The position numbers were made by a program, and so were the translations under genes. Below, piece by piece: positions 1-6,032 of a DNA stretch of 12,028 nt (position 1 is the first letter of the stretch; the number at the start of each line of letters is the position of its first letter). Below the pieces are notes generated by a model. The model was not told the DNA's origin. It ran no database searches and worked only from the letters and a program-made list of their open reading frames with translations. Origin of the DNA: JABEVB01 sp049965775 (GTDB taxonomy: Bacteria > Planctomycetota > Phycisphaerae > WQYP01); contig JBMFVX010000096.1 in NCBI GenBank assembly GCA_049965775.1, positions 1 to 12,028 of the forward strand, written 5' to 3'.

Positions 1-12
1 ACGGATTCCTAA

Positions 13-399
13 AAACGGCGCCATTGTATCCTTAACGCCAAAAGCCCCCTTGTCCAATTCCGACTGAAGCAAGACAAAGAGGGTTCCGGCGATGGGACCA
101 CCGTCGAACGGCGGTACTATATCAGCAGTCTCCCCGGATGCGATGCCCAGCGAATGGCCCAATGTATTCGAGGGCATTGGGGAGTGGAAAACGGCCTGCA
201 TTGGATATTGGATGTGGTCTTCAGGGAAGATGAGTGCCGCATACGCAAAGGGTATGCGGCGGAAAACTTCAGCCGCCTACGGCGGCTTGCATTGAATCAG
301 TACAACAAGGAGAAAAGCAAGAAAGGCTGGAGCCTGCGACGCAAACGCAAGCGTTGTGCTCGAAATCCGCAGTATCTGCTCAATACATTGCTGGCTTGA
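13..399 (+). pseudogene. ISAs1-family transposase, C-terminal remnant
   Basis: The frame ending at the TGA at 397-399 encodes the C-terminal part of an ISAs1-family (H-repeat-associated type) DDE transposase. Visible family hallmarks are ERRYYISSL, then RGHWGVENGLHWILDVVFREDECRIRKG, then a basic tail ending NPQYLLNTLL. The HWxxEN segment holds the last catalytic glutamate of the DDE triad in this family, so the acidic C-terminal catalytic piece is intact. The same frame has a TAA stop at 10-12, and the residues just after it only weakly resemble the family, so the gene is interrupted upstream or decayed there. Full-length members are roughly 370-400 residues and only about 120 codons are visible. 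No start with a convincing ribosome binding site is present. The rest of the element lies left of the window, so whether an intact copy exists cannot be judged. The family call is confident; the pseudogene call is less so. Confidence 0.8.
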
Positions 400-829
400 A
401 TCTACATGCGATTGCCCTGAGCCAAGCGGGCGGGATTCGTTCATTTACTTCCGGATCTGGCAGCGTTTCGGTAAACTCAACGCCTACGCGATAGCCACCT
501 TGAGGCTCAGAGCGACAATGCCGAACTTCGCACAATACCAACATCCCGCCCCCCTCCTTAAATTGCAGCGGCAGAACGACCAGTTCACCCGCCATCAGGC
601 GTCTGCGGCTGAAAAAGCCTATCCCTTTGAGCGACACATCGCCGGTTTGAATACGAAAAGCCGCCGGACGGGGCAAATCGGGCCGCGGCAGGCGTTTAAG
701 CCACAGCGTTTGCGTCACAGCCCTGCGCTGATGGCGGCGCCCCAACGATTCCTCGCCTGACCGTTTCAGTTCCGCCAGAATGCTAACAATCTGCCGGCGC
801 TCCGTTTGAGATAATGTAGGTGTGCTCAC
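380..829 (-). CDS. PilZ-domain protein, 3' end apparently altered by IS insertion
   Basis: This 149-residue protein carries a PilZ domain, the family of c-di-GMP receptors. Both signature motifs are visible: RRHQRR (residues 31-36, containing RxxxR) and DVSLKG (64-69, the D/NxSxxG motif). The beta-strand pattern then runs to GGYRVGVEF (111-119), so the binding core looks complete. Residues 1-30 form a short predicted helix. I chose the GTG at 829 because GGAG lies seven bases upstream (837-840 on the opposite strand); the in-frame GTG at 844 has no such site. The last 12 residues (about 138-149, RAIACRFKPAMY) are read from sequence that appears to belong to the adjoining IS end, so the native C-terminus was probably longer or different. 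No enzymatic output domain is present, so it would act through a partner. It has no same-strand neighbour close enough to suggest an operon. Confidence 0.75.
   Translation of the reverse strand: MSTPTLSQTERRQIVSILAELKRSGEESLGRRHQRRAVTQTLWLKRLPRPDLPRPAAFRIQTGDVSLKGIGFFSRRRLMAGELVVLPLQFKEGGGMLVLCEVRHCRSEPQGGYRVGVEFTETLPDPEVNERIPPAWLRAIACRFKPAMY
403..419. mobile_element. Candidate right terminus of the ISAs1-type element
   Basis: Immediately after the transposase stop comes TACATGCGATTGCCCTG, ending at 419. Its reverse complement starts CAGGGCAATCGCATG, which resembles what I remember of ISAs1-family terminal inverted repeats beginning CAGGGC. That comparison is from memory and the left end is outside the window, so neither the inverted-repeat match nor a target duplication can be verified. 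The position fits, being 20 bases beyond the transposase stop and exactly where PilZ coding sequence begins to read normally on the other strand. Confidence 0.45.
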
Positions 830-1093
830 TGCACTACTCCGCACATAGACGGTGAATTACTAATGGATTATCGAACTCACCGGGAGGGGAAGTTTACGAA
901 ATTTTCCGAGTTATCGTGGTTATTCACCCCGAAATGTTACGTCCTATAATATATAGCTTATGGTGCATTTAGAGCAGTTACTATAGGGTTATCTCCCATT
1001 TAGCTTCTCTGACCCAATTTCATGGACGGCCTGCCAACGTGACAACAGCGCTTTTGACATCGGGCAAGAGCATGCCATTGCTATCAGGGCCAG
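830..1093. other. Intergenic region between yeiH and the PilZ gene
   Basis: These 264 bases hold no gene I can support. They should contain the yeiH transcription end and the PilZ promoter, both leftward. An AT-rich patch at 945-958 includes TATAAT on the + strand, but nothing lies downstream on that strand, and no good -35/-10 pair is evident on the minus strand. An imperfect inverted repeat, GGTGAATT at 851-858 and AACTCACC at 874-881 (7 of 8 positions paired), lies 22 bases upstream of the PilZ start and could be an operator. I found no stem followed by a T-run for yeiH termination. Confidence 0.4.
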
Positions 1094-2185
1094 CTACCAG
1101 CCCAGCTTAATGACTGCCAAGGCTCCAATGGCGATAAATGCCCAAAGCAAGACGCCCTGAATCATGGGGCGAATACCGACCGATGCAATCGCCTTACGCG
1201 AAAGGCCGCCGCCGATCAAAAACAGGGTCACGCAAATGCCGATGGTGCTGCTGCGCGATATGACCGGGTCCAACCGGGCCATCATCGGTACAAAGCTGCG
1301 CAGCACGCTCGCCAACAGGAAGATTCCGATGAACCAGGGAATATGCCGCAGGCGCCGGGCTTGGCGCGGCTCGCGGGCGTCCTCCGTGTCTTGCTTTGCA
1401 GATTGCGGCACGCTTTTGCTTCGCCCAGCCCACCAGGCAAACCCCAGCGATACGGGAATAATCCACAAAGCACGCGACAATTTAACCGCCACCGCAGTGG
1501 TTAAAGCGTGCGGGCCATACCCGACCGCCGACGCCACCACCGACGAAATATCGTGGATGGCAATGCCCGCCCACACCCCAAATTGCTGCTGCGTTAAGCC
1601 GAGTACGTGCCCCACCGGGGCAAAAAGGAGCAGTGCCACCGCATTAAGAATAAATACCGTTCCCATGGCGACAGCCATAGGCTCTTCCTCGGCATCAATG
1701 ACGGTGGCCACTGCGGCGATAGCCGAGCCACCGCAAATCGCCGTGCCCGCCGAGATCAGCGCCGATGCCTTTGCGTCAATGCCAAGTTTGCGGCCGAGCC
1801 AATATCCCAGCAAGAGCGTGCAGCCAATGCTTGCTGCCGCAAACACCGCACCGCTCATGCCGGCTTCCAGCACCGTGTGCAAATTCATGGTAAAACCCAA
1901 CAGCACTACGCATACCTGCAGAAGCGTTTTGGCGGCTTTGTGTCCGAAAGCGGCCCATGGATTTCCAACCGACAGGGCCAAGAGCGCGCCCAGGCCCAGC
2001 GCTAACGCCGGCGACGCCCATGGCGTAAGCACAAGAGCCAACGCCAACAAATAAAGGGCTGGTCTCAGCCAAACAATGCGGTCGGCTGCCCCAGCACCCA
2101 GTAAATCAAGTGAGGCGTCCGGCGCGGGCAGAGCCTCAACCGCAACATCGTCAATCTCCATCGCCGGAGGCAACTCATCTTTCAT
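1094..2185 (-). CDS. yeiH: YeiH/UPF0324-family inner-membrane transporter
   Basis: This 363-residue polytopic membrane protein belongs to the YeiH/UPF0324 family (Pfam Cons_hypoth698), often labelled putative sulfate exporter; the substrate is not firmly established. A soluble N-terminal tail of about 35 residues precedes roughly ten hydrophobic segments. The family signature GTAICGGSAIAA is at residues 147-158, followed by conserved-looking IHDISSVVAS (210-219) and VKLSR (234-238). A charged cytoplasmic-type loop spans about 255-280. E. coli YeiH is about 349 residues, so this copy is full length. I chose the ATG at 2185 because GGAG lies six bases upstream (2192-2195); the frame extends to a TTG at 2242 with no ribosome binding site and a poorly fitting extension. 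It is divergent from a LysR-type gene, as in E. coli yeiH/yeiE, which suggests control by that neighbour. Family call is confident, substrate is not. Confidence 0.92.
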   Translation of the reverse strand: MKDELPPAMEIDDVAVEALPAPDASLDLLGAGAADRIVWLRPALYLLALALVLTPWASPALALGLGALLALSVGNPWAAFGHKAAKTLLQVCVVLLGFTMNLHTVLEAGMSGAVFAAASIGCTLLLGYWLGRKLGIDAKASALISAGTAICGGSAIAAVATVIDAEEEPMAVAMGTVFILNAVALLLFAPVGHVLGLTQQQFGVWAGIAIHDISSVVASAVGYGPHALTTAVAVKLSRALWIIPVSLGFAWWAGRSKSVPQSAKQDTEDAREPRQARRLRHIPWFIGIFLLASVLRSFVPMMARLDPVISRSSTIGICVTLFLIGGGLSRKAIASVGIRPMIQGVLLWAFIAIGALAVIKLGW

Positions 2186-2257
2186 GGCGTTCTCCGTAAA
2201 ACACACCGGCCACCCAACTCTTGGCAGCCAGGCTCGCCACAATACGCAAGCCCAACA

Positions 2258-2275
2258 TATAATGCAAAGACATTA
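2258..2275 (+). promoter_or_regulatory. Candidate -10 box and operator in the LysR/yeiH divergent region
   Basis: A perfect TATAAT lies at 2258-2263, about 55 bases before the LysR-type start. Overlapping it is the inverted repeat TAATG (2260-2264), six-base spacer, CATTA (2271-2275). LysR-type regulators commonly bind interrupted palindromes in such divergent regions and repress their own gene from a site overlapping its promoter, which this layout would fit. No good -35 box is visible 16-18 bases upstream. I could not assign a convincing leftward promoter for yeiH. The role is inference. Confidence 0.45.
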
Positions 2276-2299
2276 ACTTTATGTTATATATTAGATATT

Positions 2300-2309
2300 C
2301 TTATATAAG
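2300..2309. promoter_or_regulatory. Perfect 10-bp palindrome next to the LysR ribosome binding site
   Basis: CTTATATAAG is its own reverse complement and runs into the AAGGAG ribosome binding site (2307-2312). It lies in a strongly AT-rich stretch (about 2256-2308) that stands out from its GC-rich surroundings. It could be a second regulator half-site, or simply AT-rich leader sequence; short AT palindromes arise easily by chance. Confidence 0.3.
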
Positions 2310-2318
2310 GAGCAGGCT

Positions 2319-3215
2319 ATGAACTACCAGCATTTAACGCAGCAATTTAATCGCAATCATCTGCATCTTTTTCGGGCTGTGGCCGAAGCAGGCAGTTTCA
2401 GCCGTGCCGCGGAGCATTTACTCATCAGTCAGCCGGCGGTATCGCAGCAGGTTGCCGAGCTGGAAAAACACGTGGGTCTGCCCCTGCTCGACCGCCTGCC
2501 GCGAGGCGTACAGGTAACTCCCGCCGGCGCAGAACTGCTTGCGTACGCCCAGCGCATTGCGGCTTTGGAAACCGCCGCCTTTAAGGCCATGCAGGATGCC
2601 TCGGCACTCAAACGGGGCCGCCTCGCCGTTGGCGCCAGCACAACCATCGGAGTTTATTTGCTGCCGAAGTTGCTGGCGCAGTTTCGCAGCCGGCACCCCA
2701 ACATCACACCGTATGTTCAAATAGACAACACCACTATCATTCAACAGTCGCTGCTGGATGGCTCGCTGCATCTGGCCCTTACCGAAGGCTTTGCGGAGCA
2801 CGAGCTGCTGCAGGCCCGAACGTTCTACAACGATGAGTTGGCACCGATTGTTCCCATGGAACATCCGTTCGCCCGACGCGAGTCTATCACGCTGGCGGAA
2901 ATGGCCAAGCAACCGCTGATTTTGCGTGAGCGAGGCTCCGGTACGCGCGCGGTTGTGGAGCGTGCGGCGGCCAAGCGAAACATCACTTTGACGCCCCTGC
3001 TCGAAATATCGCAGACACAGGCGATTAAAAACCTCGTCGCCGCGGGAGTTGGATGCGCCATTGTCTCGAAGCTGGCGCTTTCCGACGAACCGCCCCGTCG
3101 TTTGGCACTGTTAAAGTTTTCAGATGCGAACCTCCAGCGTCCTTTGCATTTACTGACGGTAAACAACCGCACCCCCGGACAACCAACGGAAGCATTTATT
3201 AAAATGCTGCATTAG
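2319..3215 (+). CDS. LysR-type transcriptional regulator (YeiE/CysL-like)
   Basis: This 298-residue protein has the full LysR-type layout. An N-terminal winged helix-turn-helix covers about residues 13-72, with the diagnostic FSRAAEHLLISQPAVSQQVA at 27-46 and a wing ending VTPAG. A linker helix follows, then a periplasmic-binding-like effector domain from about 95 to the end. GRLAVGASTTIGVYLLPKLL (about 99-118) resembles the CysL/YeiE branch, whose effector domain is of the sulfur-responsive CysB type. The ATG at 2319 has AAGGAG six bases upstream (2307-2312). It is divergently transcribed from the YeiH-family gene with 133 bases between the starts, so it probably activates that gene and regulates itself. 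YeiE homologues have been linked to sulfite stress in enterobacteria, but applying that here is inference. The length is normal for the family and no lesion is seen. Confidence 0.93.
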   Translation: MNYQHLTQQFNRNHLHLFRAVAEAGSFSRAAEHLLISQPAVSQQVAELEKHVGLPLLDRLPRGVQVTPAGAELLAYAQRIAALETAAFKAMQDASALKRGRLAVGASTTIGVYLLPKLLAQFRSRHPNITPYVQIDNTTIIQQSLLDGSLHLALTEGFAEHELLQARTFYNDELAPIVPMEHPFARRESITLAEMAKQPLILRERGSGTRAVVERAAAKRNITLTPLLEISQTQAIKNLVAAGVGCAIVSKLALSDEPPRRLALLKFSDANLQRPLHLLTVNNRTPGQPTEAFIKMLH

Positions 3216-3237
3216 CCTTCGTATGCTCAGCCACCGA

Positions 3238-3255
3238 GGCCGCCGTATCACGGCC
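3238..3255 (+). other. GC-rich hairpin downstream of the LysR gene
   Basis: GGCCG (3238-3242) and CGGCC (3251-3255) can pair around an eight-base loop, 22 bases after the LysR stop. No T-run follows, so it is at most a weak or factor-assisted terminator, or a transcript-end stabiliser. Confidence 0.3.
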
Positions 3256-3335
3256 GAGGGGCTCCGTGCCATCACCAGCACAAAAAACCTCATTTCACGA
3301 CTGCCGTAAAATCTATCGCTGGATTTATAGGCGGG

Positions 3336-3362
3336 TTGCAAATACCATCAAGTGCGTAATAT
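3336..3362 (+). promoter_or_regulatory. Weak candidate promoter for the aldo/keto reductase
   Basis: TTGCAA (3336-3341) and TAATAT (3357-3362) lie 29 bases upstream of the reductase start, with a 15-base spacer. The spacer is shorter than the usual 16-18, so this is tentative. Together with the 176-base gap after the LysR gene, it suggests that the reductase is transcribed on its own. Confidence 0.3.
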
Positions 3363-3391
3363 TGAACCTTGGCATACCGCACGGAGTGTAC

Positions 3392-4336
3392 ATGCAAACT
3401 AAGACCATCGGTAAAAGTGACTTGAACTGTTCGCGTCTGGCTTATGGCGCGTGGCGCAATCCGGGTGTTAAAACGCCGGCCGATCTGACTGCTGAAAAGA
3501 AAGAAATCGGCAAGCGGGCCTTTTTGGCAGCTTTCGAGGCTGGCTACACTCTTTTTGACCATGCCGACATTTATGGCCGCACCATGGGTGAGTCGCTTTT
3601 TGGCGAGCTGCTGCGAGAACATCCCCGCATCCGGCGAGAAATTGTGATTGCGACCAAGTGCGGCATCCGGCTGGCGGGCGACCCAACACCAGCAGCACAA
3701 CACCGATACGATTTTTCGCGGGAGCACATACTCTGGTCCTGCGACCAGTCGCTTAAACGCCTTGGCATTGAAACCATTGATCTTTATCAACTGCATCGGC
3801 CCGATGTATTAATGGACCCGTGTGAAGTTGCCGAGGCCTTTGACACGCTCCACCGGCAGGGTAAGGTTCGCTATTTTGGCGTCTCTAACTTTTTGCCATC
3901 CACCGTGGCCATGCTGCAGAGCGCTCTGTCAGCGCCGATTGTGGGACAGCAGGTTGAAATTCATCTGGGCCGATTGGATTGTTTTTTTGATGGCACGCTG
4001 GATCAATGCCTGCAGTTGAACATAACGCCGCTGGCATGGAGCCCGCTGGGCGGCGGCATACTCGGCGACGGCGGCCGTGTGCCGGAAGCCCATCCCAACC
4101 GTAGCGTTCTCGAAAACCTGCAGACAACCATGGACTCAATGGCCAAGTCGCTTGGCACTTCACGTACTGCTCTGGCCCTGGCATGGCTTCTTAAACATCC
4201 GGCGGGCATTATCCCAATCGTCGGATCGCTCAATCCGGCGCACATTCAAGAAGCCGCTCGGGCCGACACCCTGGAACTCTCACGCGAGCAATGGTACGAC
4301 CTGCTGATTGCCGCCCGCGGAAAACGTCTTCCATAA
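3392..4336 (+). CDS. Aldo/keto reductase, YdhF-like
   Basis: This 314-residue protein is a complete aldo/keto reductase, a cytosolic NAD(P)H-dependent TIM-barrel oxidoreductase acting on carbonyl compounds. The catalytic tetrad is visible: D56 and Y61 in LFDHADIYG, K89 in IATKCG and H135 in YQLHRPD. The stretches YFGVSNF (161-167), TPLAWSPLGGG and, near the end, PIVGSLNPAHIQEA match barrel strands and the cofactor-binding region. Overall it most resembles the E. coli YdhF subgroup (about 298 residues). I chose the ATG at 3392 because GGAG lies five bases upstream (3383-3386). The frame extends to a GTG at 3266, but those 42 residues precede the natural first strand MQTKTIGKSDL and have no ribosome binding site. 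The substrate cannot be told from sequence. It ends 134 bases from the convergent DUF4340 gene. Confidence 0.93.
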   Translation: MQTKTIGKSDLNCSRLAYGAWRNPGVKTPADLTAEKKEIGKRAFLAAFEAGYTLFDHADIYGRTMGESLFGELLREHPRIRREIVIATKCGIRLAGDPTPAAQHRYDFSREHILWSCDQSLKRLGIETIDLYQLHRPDVLMDPCEVAEAFDTLHRQGKVRYFGVSNFLPSTVAMLQSALSAPIVGQQVEIHLGRLDCFFDGTLDQCLQLNITPLAWSPLGGGILGDGGRVPEAHPNRSVLENLQTTMDSMAKSLGTSRTALALAWLLKHPAGIIPIVGSLNPAHIQEAARADTLELSREQWYDLLIAARGKRLP

Positions 4337-4470
4337 GGGCCAAAACCAAACATGTTCCCCAAAGGCTGCAGCGGCGGCTGAGGTGGTTTCATACGCGACT
4401 GCAAAATCCGTACGGCGGCAAACAGGATGCCTCTGATGGCCGCATAGGTTTTAACTTTGGCAGCCACAAG

Positions 4471-5943
4471 TTATTTCGCCTGCGTTGCCGCCGGCTTTGC
4501 GGTCGTTTTAACCACCGGCTTGGGCAGTAGAACCAGAGCCTTTTTCACCGCATCCACCAGCGATTGATGCGGCTCGAATGTCCACATGGGCGCACCGGTG
4601 CCGGCACACACGCCATGCCATGTGTCTACCCCATTGATGGAGGCCTTCCAAAGCGATAGCGTCAGATGTTTAACGACAGCAACAACCGGTCCCGCCACCG
4701 CCGGAAGCTTGATGCCGGCCACGGTCTTTTTGGCCGTCGGCCCGGCATTCGATTCATACGAAACCGTTATCACCATAGCCTTTTTAGCAACTTCACCCGT
4801 AGCAGCAAGCCATTTCTTAGCCCGCAGGGTCATCACGTCGGTCGCCAAAGCGGTTAGAGCCGCCGCATTGGCCCGCGCGGTTACCGCGACAAGTTTACCG
4901 GCGCGCAAAATAGCCGCCACTTTTTGCTTGGCGGATGCCACGGTAATGGCGGTGGGCTTTGCACCGGTAAGCTTGGTCACTTGCTTGCTTCGAAGCGTAA
5001 GGAGCGTCGGAAACAGCGGGTCTACCGTCGCCGCGCTGAGCGTACACAAACCCGGGTTGGCACTGCTGTAGCAGAATAGCGATTTTTTTGTCAGATCGCT
5101 GAATCGCCCAAAAGACAGACGAATCGGCTCGGGCTTGACCTTGGTTTTTGCGGTCGCAGGTTGTGGCACAAGCTCTATGTAGCGCTCCGGCGGATTAATG
5201 CCGGCGAGCTTTAAATCGGCGCTGCCCCCAAGAAATCGGTCGGCCTGCAGAGCGGTAAGGCTGCTCACCAAATTTGAGACATTACCCTGATTGGCTGCCA
5301 CGGCCACCGGTGCGGTGAGCTTCCAGATGTTCTTTCGCTGCACCAACACAATATCACCACTGCCGCCATGGAGCGTAATACGGCTGAAGTTGCTTTCATC
5401 GGGCGATAGCAGGTCTTTGCTGCGCAGGGCATTGATCGAACCGGCGAGGCTATCGTACCAGCTTCCGCCAACCGCATAGGCGTAGCCGGCATCCGCAGGC
5501 TGCACATACAAACGCCCATTGGAACTATGGCGACCAATGAGCAGTGTCTGCTTGTGTCCGGCGGTGTCTACAAGCTGCAGCGTGGCTCGGGCCGGGCTTA
5601 GGCCCAGTCCTGCCGCTGAATGCGCCCCATGCGGCTGCAGCTTAACGCGGTATGCGTATTTGAGGCTTACCAAAGATTCCACCGCCGCCCCGACGGTGGT
5701 ATTGCTGGCCCATGCCGATAGGGGCGATGTAAATGTCCAGCGACCTTTGCGGTTCACAAGCTCGCGCGGCGGCATACCGGACTTTTGAAGCGTAAGCTGC
5801 GTGATACCCTTGAGAGGTGAAGCAAATACCTGTTGGGTCGCGACAGCCGCCTTCTTATGCAGCGGCTGATGCGATACATAAATCAACACGCTTCCCAACA
5901 CAATCAAAATGAGCAATGCCACCAAAGTCAGTCGAATGTTCAT
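4471..5943 (-). CDS. DUF4340-domain periplasmic protein, last gene of the ABC operon
   Basis: This 490-residue protein has one N-terminal membrane anchor (about residues 5-24), a short basic stretch, then a long extracytoplasmic region. The region begins with the DUF4340-type beta pattern: GITQLTLQKSG, a line ending RKGRWTF.SPLSAWA, and a helix (VGAAVESLVSL). That pattern recurs near SNFSRITLHGGSGDIVLVQRKNIWKLTAPVA..., suggesting tandem DUF4340 repeats. The C-terminus is an Ala/Lys/Thr-rich, low-complexity tail (KPVVKTTAKPAATQAK). DUF4340 proteins are typically encoded beside GldG-like and ABC-2 genes, as here, and no biochemical function is settled. I prefer the ATG at 5943; a TTG two codons upstream (5949) could also be used, and both share an AGGA site upstream. 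It lies 89 bases after the GldG-like gene on the same strand. Likely role: an accessory periplasmic subunit of the ABC complex. Confidence 0.85.
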   Translation of the reverse strand: MNIRLTLVALLILIVLGSVLIYVSHQPLHKKAAVATQQVFASPLKGITQLTLQKSGMPPRELVNRKGRWTFTSPLSAWASNTTVGAAVESLVSLKYAYRVKLQPHGAHSAAGLGLSPARATLQLVDTAGHKQTLLIGRHSSNGRLYVQPADAGYAYAVGGSWYDSLAGSINALRSKDLLSPDESNFSRITLHGGSGDIVLVQRKNIWKLTAPVAVAANQGNVSNLVSSLTALQADRFLGGSADLKLAGINPPERYIELVPQPATAKTKVKPEPIRLSFGRFSDLTKKSLFCYSSANPGLCTLSAATVDPLFPTLLTLRSKQVTKLTGAKPTAITVASAKQKVAAILRAGKLVAVTARANAAALTALATDVMTLRAKKWLAATGEVAKKAMVITVSYESNAGPTAKKTVAGIKLPAVAGPVVAVVKHLTLSLWKASINGVDTWHGVCAGTGAPMWTFEPHQSLVDAVKKALVLLPKPVVKTTAKPAATQAK

Positions 5944-5987
5944 ACCCAATGATTCCTGATTATTGCCTTGTCACCAACCTGCCGCCC

Positions 5988-6016
5988 CATGGGCGCCTTC
6001 AATGCGGCCGCCCATG
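5988..6016 (-). other. Hairpin between the GldG-like and DUF4340 genes
   Basis: CATGGGCG (5988-5995) and CGCCCATG (6009-6016) are perfect 8-bp complementary arms around a 13-base loop, within the 89-base intercistronic gap. There is no T-run on either strand, so a simple intrinsic terminator is unlikely. It may stabilise or punctuate the polycistronic transcript. Confidence 0.45.
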
Positions 6017-6032
6017 CCCGCAGTGCAACTTA

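Noticed and set aside
356..760. Plus-strand frame of 134 codons across the IS end and PilZ gene
   Set aside because: It is antisense to the PilZ gene and crosses the presumed IS boundary, with no domain signal.
945..950. TATAAT on the plus strand between PilZ and yeiH
   Set aside because: Both flanking genes read leftward and no plus-strand gene or RNA follows, so a promoter there is not supported; the patch is simply AT-rich.
1164..2054. Long plus-strand open frame (296 codons) opposite yeiH
   Set aside because: It is antisense to a clearly recognised membrane protein gene, has a non-native composition and no ribosome binding site, and looks like a high-GC shadow frame.
4246..4467. Minus-strand open frame of 73 codons starting just after the DUF4340 gene, with a Pro/Gly-rich stretch
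   Set aside because: It overlaps the 3' end of the well-supported aldo/keto reductase gene by about 90 bases, begins with GTG lacking a ribosome binding site, and resembles no family I know.
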